A model generated the notes under the pieces. The model made no database searches, was not told the DNA's origin, and saw nothing but the letters and a program-made list of their open reading frames with translations. A program made the position numbers and the translations under genes. Of a stretch of 64,000 bases of DNA, positions 1-12,800 are shown one piece after another. The stretch covers positions 92,410-156,409 of the forward strand of contig WIXG01000184.1 of assembly GCA_009869945.1 (NCBI GenBank), given 5' to 3'. Within the stretch, counting starts at the first letter, position 1. Each line of letters starts with the position of its first letter. This DNA is from Mesaphorura yosii (taxonomy: Eukaryota > Arthropoda > Collembola > Poduromorpha > Tullbergiidae).

Positions 1-3000
1 TATATTGACTTGAAATTGTAAGAGCGAGGAATACAAAAATTAAAAATGCAAATTCTGTTCAGGCGGAGTCTGAATGTTGTAAACGCCAATTTTTCCAAGC
101 TTTATGACTTCGCCAGTTCGCTTCTCATGATTTTTTCACAAAATTCTCCTATTACTCATGTAAACCAAAGCACATAGCCAACTTTTAGTTTGCAGTTCAT
201 TTATTGACACTGATATTTATGAGCTTGCCGATTTTCTCAAGACTTTTGGGCTTTGTTGTTACCTTCTGGCGGCAAGACGCACTTGGCTATTAAAATATGC
301 TAATTTTGTGTAAATTGCAAAATTCGACCAGCTGTGATTGGCAGGGCAGGACAAACAGGACATAGTTTATGAGGTGAGACTCTTCGCATGAGAAACAACG
401 GACGGCTTCAGCCTATTGAACCATCTCATCTCATGCTGTGAAGTATCTTGGGCCTTGTATCTGTATTGGTTACATTCAGCTCAGTGAATGAGGTCAGTTA
501 GTAATTAGTTGCGGTTTCGACCGGGATAGAATGAAGTATGAAAATGTTTCAAAGTGTAACATCCCCCCTTGCCTCACAGTTTTTTTATTGGCTGTACAGT
601 CTCGTAAGACGATTTACGTATCTCATCTCCATTCATTGCGAGCTGAACGTTCTCAACTGTGTTTTCAATTTGCTCAGACCATCCCTTCTCCTCGCAGCGG
701 TAATTTATATGACATTTTGTTCGTCGCTTGTCAGAATTCGGTGCCTACATGCTGCTATAACTCGGACTCTACACGCATCTGCGTAAATTGGGGTTTAAAG
801 ATTAAAAACCCAAACTTACGTCATTTTGTCACGGGTCAAGGGTTGGCAGTTTGCAGACTGCTCAATGCCATTCTAGTTAAGAAAGATAAACTTGCTCAAC
901 GTGATGTCATTCGCATTATCAGGTGATTAATGTAAACCATCCGTTTGTTGTATGATGCCGTACGGCAACCTAAGTGCAATGAAATCGTTTGGAGTGAGCA
1001 ATTCTTGCGCAACAAACTCCTCCGCACATGGAAGAATTTACACAAAATTTTCCAGAAGCTCTCGACAATGTAAATTGACCATTGGACCGCCTCAACATGG
1101 TTACTGCTTGAGAATATTGAGACCAAGATCCCGAGGATATTTACATTTGCATTGCAAACATGTTTTTGTCATGTTCGGATTAATCTTTTTCGCATCATTC
1201 CACACGCAATCCTCTGTTTACTTATACCTCGTACTTGTGACGTTTTTGCGCAATTGAGTCTTCCACTGAATTGCTGAATCACGAATCCGGACTCTATTTG
1301 AAGTTTTCCCTTTACCCTTTTAATAAATCTCTATTCAGAATAAATGTGCGGCGAATATTCAAAGGGCGTCCTTGACCACTTTGTTTTGATAGGATAGCTT
1401 TTCGCAACAGCCAGATTGACAGATCTCAAGTTGAAATCCAGTACGTTGCAGATACGCGACTGACTTTGTCTTATTTGATTAGCTGCTTCATCCGACACTT
1501 GCATCATGTTCACGTATTCAGATCGTGTAGCTCGTACCAGTTTTGTCTAGAACATTTACTCGACGTTGTCGATGTTGAGATTGGCGTCACATTGGGCAAA
1601 TGATGGAATCCAGCTGTTTTTGACAGTGCAAGTGCAAATGTGAAAGCTAGCAAACATGATAATGATGCGAACAAGGGTTCATAGTGGACTGCGTTCGTCG
1701 TGTGATGCTATTTGTCGTTGAGTTTGGAAACTTTGCATTTCTAATTACAATTTACGAGGACGAGTCTCAGATGAGCTGACACCTGCAAATTATTATTTAT
1801 GAGTTGGGATCTCAGGCCAAGTCGAGATAACCTTGCGCAGTGTAATGCCTCCTACGTGCAGCGTGCAGATTCGGCGATAAGTCAAGCGGTAATTGAGTGC
1901 AAACTTAGCCATACAACGCAAATCGTTGGGTGTTGAGCAATTAATTTAGATTTGATTATCTCATTCTCGTTCCGTTTACCGCGTGCTGTATGGCGAGTGT
2001 CAACGTGGCCGGCAGTGTGCAACAACTTGTTCTTAATACCTACATCGTGTCATAACTCAATCCTGTCTGCTGTCACGACGTTTGTCTTGACTCTTGACTT
2101 GCTGCACTGCGCAGCGTTGAGGTAGGATGACGCTGATGTAATTCCCTGAAGATTATTAACTCGCGTCTTGACTCGTGAGATGATCAACAAACCTCGCGAA
2201 ATTAAAAATACCGTCCGTATTTGGTGATCGTGGTCGTTGTGGCTGCAAAACCCATGACTTTGGACAAGTTTTTTATATTCATGAGGTGCGAGTTTCACGA
2301 CTTTTTGCAATAAATTATCCAAGAAGCTGCTGATGTAGAATAATTTCATCTCCAGGAATTTTTCCACTCACGACGCCGCACTCGAATGCCACTTGGACTT
2401 ATTTTTAATTAAATTGACGAAATAATTATTTTCATCGATTGTCCTCACACAACGCCAAGACGATCTCATTACATACTCACACGCTTGTTTCCGACTCCCG
2501 TAGATTGCCAAGCCCGTAGGATTGTAATAAAATCCAACGGTCATTGCCTGGCCTTATCTGCCTTGCGCAAGCTTCTGTTTTCTTAACTTTGCTCACTTTT
2601 GCCAGCGTCTGGTCTTCTAAACTACAGAGTTTCTTATGAATTATTATTATTACATGTGGAAAGTTTTCCATTTCCCGTTCATAAATTCACATAAAAGAGA
2701 GTTAATCCACGAGTTATGTTACGCAAGTGACACTAGGCCTTAATGGTTAATAAAGTCTAACTCTTTCGCACTGTCTTGGAAAACAAACAATGAATGAATT
2801 GTTGGCTCAAGTACGACGCGACAAAACGGAATGAATGAGTGAATAAATGAATCGGTAATTGGGAGGAAAACTGACGACGTGGCAAGTCAAAGGTCACTGC
2901 ATAAGCAATCGGTCTCCATTCCATTCATTCGCTTCCTTTGAATTAAATTTGCAATGCAAGTTTTGGTCTTGAGTCATTTGGACTTGGCGTCTCCATTAAG

Positions 3001-6000
3001 CAGGGGAATTGTGGAGGCTGACATGACAGGACATATGCAGGACAAGGATTAAATTTTACAAATGCACGTACACGTATGAACTGATCTGATTGCAAGGTCA
3101 AAAGGATTGTAATTGAATTGATTGCATTGTGAAAGCGAAATGAGGTGAAATTAAATTAAGTTGTCATGCTCTTCGAACAATGGATTTTCCTTGACGTCTA
3201 TTTTGAGACGAGTACGAAATTGGAGTGTAGACTTCGATTTTGACGTTTTGATCTCAAATGAGTCATTTTTCATGGCAGCATCCACTCAAAGACTACAAAC
3301 GTTTCAATTATTTACACTTTAAACTTTTATCGAGTATTGAATTGCATCATTTGATTTGGACCTGGCTAGTAATAACAAACGGCAGGGGAATTCGAGGCTC
3401 ACCACGTAGAACGCAAAACAATGCAATGCTATACTGAAAGTAGGAATAAAATTTGAATTACCGAACTCATGTTTAATTCATCGGGCAAAGTGAATTGAAA
3501 GCCCTGTGATGTACCAGCGTGCACACAATAAACAACAGGAACCACGACGGAATAACATCTCCATCATTCACACCCTGCACTTACCTTCACTCTTATTGGA
3601 ACCGACAGCAGAGGATTCGCATGTATCACTGTGGATTGGATTAAATTGCATTAAAATTAAATTCATTCATCCAGATGAACTCCTGTTTACAGGAAGGCCT
3701 TAATGTAATTTTATACACGCATTCTGCATGCAATTGACACCTTTTAAATGGAAATCTGACTGACTCGTGAATGATGAAGAAACTCAGAATCTCGACGTCG
3801 ATGTGATTTCGAATTATGGAAATTTATACAATCTCATTCATTGGAATCAGACATTCGTCGTCCATGGACATCAACACGCATGTAATAAGGACGTATCCAA
3901 GACACGTGTGATTGACATGCTGAATAAAATTACTGTCAATTCCTGTTAAATTTGTTCGTATCTTGTTAGCATTAAACATTACGCTTGCGCCTTGCCAACC
4001 TTTTGACAGCACGCAATCACTCCAGCAGTGCAGGGCAGCTGTGAGATTTGTTAGCTTTGAGCCTCGCATGAAGTATGAGCTGCATGGATTCAGTTCAGTG
4101 GGTCAGGCCCCGATTCTCAGGAAATCAATAATAGTCGCGCCACGGATGGCGCTTTGCACAGCATGCCGGCTGTTGCTGATACAGACATAATCAAGATTAA
4201 TCGATACTCTCAAACTTATTGCGGATGATGATCTTGCCACGACGACATTGTTGTGTCTTTGTGTCGCCCTCCTATTGTATGATTTATGTAACATAATAAC
4301 ATGTTTTCATATAAATTGTAAATTAGAGACTACAACGAACAATAAGTGCTGCGTTGTGCTAAAAGGGAGGAGTGGGTGTCAAAAATCTGTGAATCTTGCC
4401 CATATAACGTAATCCTCTTGGCTTTCTACTTTTTACGCTTTCTTTCACATTCCGGGGCCGCAGAGGTTTGACTGCATTTTTCATTTGTAATAACATGTTG
4501 GTCATCTTTATCTGCGCCTGATGAGAATACTTCACATTGTTTAGCCAACATTGCTTAATGAAGTCCTTTCGAAAGTGGACATCTTACATAATGTAAGCAG
4601 GAGAAGTGTTCAGAGTGTTCACTTATCACTAGCGAGAAGAACGCCTGGAGTTCGTTCGTCTGATCGCGAATTTGCTGAAAACGTGGCTTAGCTCATCGCG
4701 TGGCTTAATTTTTCGTGTGCATGGGCTCCGACTGCATCTACTTCTAAGGCAGTTGAGACATGAAATGTCACGATTTTGCATCATTTCTCTTTGGCAAATA
4801 ATGGGAGTAATAATAATAATCGTGACAGAATTCTCTCCGTCTGTGTCCACACCACGCGGGACTCCCACTGTGCCACAGACCGACCAGCCATCCATTCAAT
4901 TGCCTAAGCCTTTTGGTTATAAAGCTAAGAATTCAAGCGAATCTAAAATCTGTTACGAAAATATTTTTGTCATTCTGCATTCATCGCGTACGGCTCACTT
5001 CCATTAGTGCGTGCACTTACTCGCCACCACTCTTGACTGACTTATTGGGAGTCTGACATTTATTGGGTGATCAAACTTCCAAGGAAGTCCGTAACGAACA
5101 CGTCTTCCAAGTTTTACTCGTGCAGCCTGAATAAACTTTTAGCTTTTGAGATCATTACAGTATTAGCGATGACTGCTTTGAAGTTTGTGAACTATTCCGA
5201 GTTGTACTCAAATCAAAATGTGCCGGTATTTATTTGACATTTGTAGTCCGCACAGTGTTCATTACTCAGGACCACGGAAGTGAAAAGTTTCGAGTTGTAT
5301 TGAATTTATGCACGCAAAAAGTGGATCGGATGACTGCGACGGTGCCCGCACGGCACGACACTGGTTCGCATTGCATGGGAGAATTTAATTGATAATTTAA
5401 TAGCTCGCTTAAACAAATGAGAATTTATGGAGCAGTCACAACCGTGCCACTGAACGCAATACACAACGCAGTCGGCGCACTCACCTTGATTTATGGCAGT
5501 AATTATTCCTGTCTGCTTTCATGCTAATTCCGTTTCTGTCATTCACACAATTATTCTTCCTTGCTCTTATCGGGTTTGAAATCTTTCAATCCATCCCATT
5601 GTGCTCGAGTTACAATTACCTGCAATTGTGATGCAGGATAATTCTGTACTCTTTCTTGCTCAAGCTGAGAAGTTGCTCAGTTGCTCTAGAACTAGAACAA
5701 ATGTGTACGGGCTTGTCACTTTAATCATCGTACGTGCAGCGTGTAGCATCAATCCATCACAAAATATAGACATAACAATGGGAATTAATCTTTCACTGCA
5801 CTGAGTTTAGCGGTGGTGCAATTTTATGAACTGCCTTGTGGCATATTGCGTCCTGTCTCCCTTACAGTGCCAGTGAACACGAAATTATTGGAGCTCTGGC
5901 TTTGATTGACATTGAATGTAATTTACTTGAGTTTCACGCACTCAAGTGACTTGCGTAACAAAAGAGCACAAGATGAACGAAGATGACAAAACTGCGTGAA

Positions 6001-9000
6001 TCTTTTATGCTTATGTCTAAAAGTTTTGATTTGACTTGAGTGGAAGCAAAACAATACCGACCGAGCATCCGTCACTGCAGCGCGCGTTGGTCTTTTGGTT
6101 TGGCGTTGTGCTTCTCACTTTCTCACCACATCAGCTCTCTTCATTCACTATACGCTGCATCAACCATTGTTTTGTCAGGCTGGTTCATCTCGCCCTGCTC
6201 AGAATTTTTGTGGCTATGGTATGATCCTTGAAGAAATCAGAGCGAGTAAGGAGACCAATAATTAGACATGCGAAGTTTCAGGATGATTGAATAATTGTGA
6301 ACTGATCCGTCCTTGCCAAAACCAAAGTTCGTTGGTGGGCCAACTCAGCCAGTGCAGCCGCAAGAGTTTTAAAATAGCATAAACCGTCTTTTAAAGTTCA
6401 AAGCTCATTGCTCCGGGAGGCCAGCTTCTTAATTTTAATTGACATCGAACGAGCCGTCTTGCATTCATTCACTTGTCAATGTTGCAGCACGCACTACACT
6501 CGGGTTCCGTCCAAGGAGTAAATGATGGATAGTTTGCACGTGCATTAATCTCTCATTACCCCATTCATCAGCGTCTCCACTTAACCCCTGCCAAGTTTTA
6601 TTTCATTACCTCCGCACGCAGCCCTGCCTTGGTTCAAATGCAAAAGTAGGATTTCATTCATTAGTCGCCTCATTCTTTTGTTAAAGGCGAAAGGCGCCGG
6701 CTTAACGACTTGGAAATGTACAATCATGCATAATTACATCAGCGTAGTGCGTTTACCATTTTCATGATGCTGATTGTGGTCAGAATCGCAGATGTTCTAT
6801 TGGTTTATTTCAGGGCTTTGACTTTGATTGCTGCCGTCATTCATACATTTTATTGGCACATGATCGGAAACACAACATCAGTGAAAATACGTCTCAGCTT
6901 CTTTTGAAGACTCTCAAAACCTTTAAAGAGTCAAACTATTCAAATATTCGGTGATTGACCTTTTCTGCATGATTTCCTGCAAAAGTGTCTCCGCGCAGTC
7001 GCACTCAATCACAGATTTGTTATTCCTTTTTATGACATTTATTATCTGTAAGGAGAGTAACATGTGGAATAAAGAACATCTGTTCCGTATGGTGCCTTGA
7101 TTGTATGCCAAGATTAATTAGAGTCCAAACGCTATACAATTGAGCGTACGTGCCATCCGAGTTTCTCTGTTCTTCACACATCGAAATTCGATTCAATGTC
7201 AATTACATACACGGCAAAGGCGAAAGGTCTACGAATCCGAGTTGTCCTGTTGTCGCGTGAAGTTGATGACTTCTCTATGCCGAATGCCAACTCAAGGTAT
7301 TTAACAGGCCAGGCTCGAATTAATTCCGTGAACCAGAGATTAAGTTCAACCCAACGTCGCCATACGCATTTCCGCATTTATTGTAAAAATAAATAATAAC
7401 ATTCGAATTGAAAGAAAGAAAGGAGGCTGCTGCTGTGAGGCTTCTCTGAGTCTGAAAGAACTAAATCATAAAACGCAAGCGTCTTTGACACAATGTAACA
7501 CCCGTACGAGCATTCATTTGTGCTCAAGGGAGAACGGAGCGATTCGAAAGGAGGATTTGGCTGATGAGTATGAGCTTGAGCGTGAAGAAAGAAAAAAGTT
7601 GCAACTTCAGCCTGCCTTTTGGCAAGGTGCATTGACTCAAGACTGTGCAAAATATTTTGTATGTGTTTCCAAATTCTCCTGTTTTGATTTCGATGTTTGT
7701 TCGTTTGACTTTTACATGAGTCTCTGAGTCCCGGGTTATGTTTCTCCGTTTGCTCCTGTCAAGCGTAAGCAAACGAGCTTCTCATCCATCCCGACGCTCG
7801 CCTGATTACTTTGAGCCAGGCACTGCGCGAGAAATTCAATGGACTTTTTTTCTTTCGTATACGTACTTACGTAAACGCGTAAGCGCGTCTCAATTCAGCG
7901 GAATCCATCGTACGTTCTGCTGCTTCTGGATTGTGCAAACCAATCAAAAGTGTTTCGCAATTAAAGTCTGTAAAGTCTCATAATAATGGTTGAATTGTCT
8001 CTTAAAGTTGATTTTTTCCTTTTCATCTTTGTCGTTGAAAAACAATGCGACACGACGCACAGGACATTCATAGTATATAAACAACGTGAAATGCGTCGCA
8101 GTTGAAACTGATGACAAGGGCGTACGTTGCGTGACTTTTGCACATTTCGCGTTTTGGTTCCACGGAGAGGCAGAGAAGGCAGATCCAGATTTTAGCATAC
8201 GGCGTGGGATATGGGGAGAATGCGCACGCTGGACTGTATCATTACGGGTGGGTGCATGTGGGAAATAATTGACTCGGCACGAGTCGAGACTCCGAATCGC
8301 AAACTTCATAAATTAATATTTTTCCGCCTCTCCAACCTGCAAAGGTGACGCGACGGCGGTTTGACCTTCGTGTCCTTCTTTCGTACTGATGTTCTCGTGC
8401 GCTTTACGTTCATTTCGGGCATAAACGCACGCTCAGAAGCCTACTGAATACATTGTTAACAATCAAAGCCCAAGCAAATGGCAAATCTAGCGATTAGTAT
8501 GAGGAAAAGGTCACGAGATATTTCATACTCTTATGATTATGGTAATGGCGTTTGGAAGAGCGAGCAGGCAGTCGGACGCCTGTCGTGCTGTGAAAAATAC
8601 TACGGCAAAATTCCCCAGCACAAATCCACTTGCATAATGACAAGGAGCGGGTTAAACTATTCAGTGTAATTGGCTAATTTTTGCATGGTTAATCAGAAAT
8701 AAGTACGCACTCTATGCATGAAATTAAAAGCCGTTTTATATATTTGCACGAACTCCATTCTCTCTCTGCTTTCTTCTGGAGTGAGAATTTAATGAATATT
8801 CCTGTTACATTACTGTTAGTGTCGTCTCGACTTATTCGAAGCTCATTACTAATGACCAATTTACTGCTAATAATGAAAGCTTCGTCACGTCGCGTTTGAC
8901 TTGAGAAAAACGAGCGAGCGTGCCTGAAGCAGGTCTTACTGTGTTGTGCACGTTTAATTCAAATCAGTGCAATATGCTACGAGAGCAAGAGCGAGTACAA

Positions 9001-9482
9001 CGTGAGCAGCAGAAATTCATTGCATCGTACACGTAGAGAGTTGTGCCGTGGCCTGGTCTGACTGTTGTAGCTGGCAGTTAGCGTTGTTAGTTATCCCTAA
9101 GCCCAAAGTGCACAACTCCACATTATGTATAATAACGTGCGTTATTATTTGGCAAACACTTAACTGCTCTTGTAGTTTTTCCTTTCTTTTAACATTATCC
9201 CCCGACGAGCAAGCTTCTGAGCACTTGCAATATTCACGGCTGCCTTGCTGTCAGTTTTTCGCAGAGATTCAACGCGTGATTACTATTTCATCATCTGTCT
9301 CAACTTGTGCAAACAAAACATTGCGAATCAGACGTGCACATTTTGCAAACGTTTTCACGAGAGACTTGACACATTTTGCTTGGTGTTTTTAACTGCTAAC
9401 TCTACGTTTTACAAGTTTATTTCACCCTTGAAGGCGCGCAGTGCAAACCAGTAACGCGAACGTCCAGGGAATCTGAGACAGA
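1..9482. other. Non-coding stretch, no gene recognised
   Basis: I see no coding exon I can support here. Open frames are short, do not match a family I know, and show no paired splice sites with conserved content. The DNA is moderately AT-rich with scattered short runs such as a small TAA microsatellite near 4809-4820 and degenerate AATG-type repeats near 2790-2855. It could be the 5' flank or regulatory domain of MOB2, which starts at 9483, or plain intergenic DNA. Non-coding exons or lncRNAs cannot be excluded by reading. Confidence 0.5.
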
Positions 9483-9805
9483 ATGGCCAGCAAAGTGAAT
9501 TCCAAAATGACGTGCTTTTCCATGAGCCCTCCAAAGTATCGTAAAACAGTCGGAGGCTTAACGTACCCGAAACTCAACTTTCAGAACTATAGTCATAATC
9601 AGAGCCCTATTGTCAGTGATCGCAACAGTCGAAATTCTCCGAGTGCAGCTGGTGGCACCCACAACGGTGCATTCGGGTCTTGCAACTCCAACAATGGTAG
9701 TTCTAGTAATTCACATCACTTTATTGTTCTGAAAGGATTATCACATCTTGTTGTTACTTGTCGTTGTGTAGTGAGACGAATTTATTTTGCAATTCCTTGG
9801 CCATG
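9483..9805 (+). CDS. Mob2: Candidate alternative first coding exon of MOB2 (distal)
   Basis: This open frame starts with ATG in a good context (cagaATGG) and runs 323 nt to a near-perfect splice donor, ATG|GTAAGT at 9805/9806. It leaves two bases of a codon, exactly the phase needed to join the MOB2 core exon at 22111, where TG+G gives Trp before KARRKEKD. The 107 complete residues begin with MASKVNSKMTCFSMSPPKYR. They continue into a Ser/Asn/Gly-rich, disordered-looking region (about residues 35-80), then a more hydrophobic stretch before the junction. If used, the isoform would be 391 aa. The intron would be about 12.3 kb and the promoter separate from that of the 20594 exon. I do not recognise the peptide itself, and its last 25 residues do not look strongly conserved, so this is inferred from donor quality and phase. 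A chance open frame remains possible. Confidence 0.5.
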
Positions 9806-12800
9806 GTAAGTTCTCTCCTGCTCCTTTCTCATTGTTATCAATTTCAGTCGCATTGTTTGAGAGTCGTGAACGTGGAGTATCACGTTCGATTGTGGCTGCT
9901 GATGTCAGGCGTCTTTGCTTAATGAGAGAAATTCATCTGTTCACAAAGATATTCAATCAGTCGACAAAAGTCTTAAATTGAAGAAGCATGTTGCAGCGTT
10001 CAATTGCGAGGCTGTAATTATAGCTTGCAGATGCTTTCAGCTTTCTTGTCGATAAATTTTATTTGTTATTAGTTTATGACTCTAATTTGTCTCATGAAAT
10101 ACATCAACTCTCAAATTACACGAAAACCAAGCCACGATTGATTGCACGCCTCGCATCCTCCCGTCCCATAAAGACTTAATTTCATGTTGCTTGTCTTTAG
10201 CATTTTGACTTTCATATTTATTATAACAAATTGGAGAATTTGCGTTTCACGACACAAAAGATGTCGAAACTTGAGACACGTTCACGAAAGGCGAGCGCCG
10301 AGCCGTCTCTGCAGGGCGAGGCAGTGCGACAATGGAATGCCACGAGAAGCTGAGGGTGATTTAGTGCACTGCAAATTCCTTTTTTAAGTTGAAACGCACA
10401 GAATCATGAATGGCTGTAATTATCCTCTTTACGAGAGACTCGAACAATACCGTCGCTGAGATTTTGCAATCTAAATTACTTGTTCATGAATAAATCGCAG
10501 GCAAAGTCGTTTGTTTTAATTTTTGTCGTGGAATAAATTTCCTATAATTAAATTGAAAGCAAAGAACTGAGGTAGTAGGGCAATTGTGATGCATGCGATC
10601 TGCAATACAGTACAGAAGCCAGGTAATGCAACACGGCACAAGCCGATACTGTGGCTAATTCAATCAGGACTTAAAATCTGATTTTCAAGAAAATTTTAAG
10701 CAAGTAAGTAAATGGTAAAAAAATAATAACAATTAAAATTCACGGTTTCGAAAAACAAGGCTGTTGTTGAAATTTGCGAAATTTCGGTCTAATATCAAGC
10801 TTTGTATGCTTGAACTGAGCCGGTGATAAAAAGTAATGTTTTTGTTTTGAGTGCATTTATTATTAAAAGAGTTTACAAGCTCAAAGTTTGCCACATCTTA
10901 GCACTCAGTTCTTTCCGACATCCTTTTACTCGTTACGTAACACGTCAATTGCTTTCTTCGTTAAAAAAATCTTTTTGTTACACGGATCATTGAAAATTGG
11001 GTCGGTTGGCGACTGTTTCACCTCCACCGCTCTGTGATCCTGTTGGTTGTTTTGGGGTTTGACTTATTTGCGAAAAATAAAGTCGTTTCGCTCGAGAGTA
11101 GTAAAGGAGATTTATCAGGAACGCGTGAGCGAAGAGGTTTAGTGGAAAATCGATACTGTTCAGGATCCTAGAAAGAAAGAGCGTCATTCCCATATTCGTA
11201 TAACTGGGTCTGAGAGGTGAACTTTTCTTGTATTACGAAAACGGCAGAAAGGATTAGGCTGAAGATTTAGTTGAAAGGTTGATTGACTAAGTGTAATTTT
11301 TTGTACGCAGCCTCGGAATGCGTATTATGGCCTGGTCAAGCGAATCAAGTTAACTGTTATCGTCGAGTCTCGCATGGTTGCCTGTGGGCGCACTCCTTTG
11401 CACTTCGTGCTCGGTACGAAAAGATCATGATCAGACTGAATAGGAAAATGTGGTTGAGTAAGTACAAAGCATGGGAGAAAAGTGCAATGAATGAGTTGCA
11501 CATTTATTGCAATTCGCAAGACTGAGCCAACATGCGACCTGCGAAGCGAAAAGGCTTTAGGCTAGGTCTCGTCCGCTGTTGTAAAGGTTCGTGTGTCGTG
11601 CGATGCAGATTAAGATTCTGCTCTCGTGTTGTGAACTATGTCATTTTTCATACACACGTTGAGAGAATGTTGGCTAAGTGAAGATCCTGGATTACTTCCG
11701 GAATATTTTCTCTCTTTCTTTTATGGTGTTGTGCCATATTAATGCACAAGAGTTTTAACTGGTTGTTTTCGCACTGCGGTCTTGACAGCCATGCACGCAT
11801 AGGAAAGTCTCGTTAGCTGAGGTCATGTCCCTCTGCGAGCATGCAAAACGCACGGGCACAAGCATGGGCTTTTAATTATATTTTATGGTGCGCTACGCTT
11901 TTCAGCGTTATTATTCTTATTGTAAAAATCAAAATGCATAAGGAAAAGGAGCACACCAGAACGCTGCGCAGGATACGATTCCGTCCTCAGGTGGTATAAA
12001 CACAACTGTATTCATCGTTGGACCAAGTGTACAAACGCAAATGCCAACTTTGTCTCTTCTCTCGTAGTTTGCATTGCAAATTTCTGCATATTGTAATTTA
12101 GCAGAAACAGCTGTACTGATCCCTTTCGAGACTCGGCTTCCCATTATGCTTAATGAATGTGTCGCAAAATGGCAAAATAATGAAACACCACAGAACAAAA
12201 TATACAACAGACGCCGTCAGAAGTGCAGTGACCGATATTAAATATTACACAAAAGTAACGTAGTACCAAACTCATAAAATTAGATTAGACCAGCATGCTG
12301 GCTGCTGGCTCGCGTCGCTCCGCTGAAGTGTGCTGCCAGGCTCATTTTTTGCTTTCATCCTCAGTTCGGATAACCGGCGACTGCTGGGCTGCTTCTGCCA
12401 CTAAAACCCGGCAAACGGTTTTTCTTTTGGTGAAATTTCGAGGCGATCAGTCTGGTCGGATGTCTGCAATGCAGACATGGCCAATGTAAAATGCTATTAA
12501 TACGTCGTCGATGTATGCATACTAATGCAATATGCGCGGCATGCGTCGCGTGGGGCAACGCGTTGTAAAATCCGTTACTGACTGATGGTTTGCAAGATAT
12601 ACTCAGATAGCACGAGCCGCGCCTGTTTCTCTGTTAGTTTACGTTCCTTTTCTTACTTCCTAGCATACACAAATAATATGAAAGTAGTTCTCATAATTTG
12701 TTATTATTTTGAGAATTATTGAACGATGAACTTAAGTAAATAGATTCTCTCATCCCATTCCGCATGTGTTGCATGCCTAATTTCTTCTCGAGAATGAGAA

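Noticed and set aside
5147..5156. TGAGATCATT, the 5' end of the bantam microRNA
   Set aside because: Only 10 nt match and no precursor hairpin can be formed with the flanks.
10568..10579. TGAGGTAGTAGG, identical to the first 12 nt of let-7
   Set aside because: The match stops after 12 nt, no complementary arm lies within 80 nt on either side, and miR-100 and miR-125, the usual neighbours, are absent. It is probably chance.
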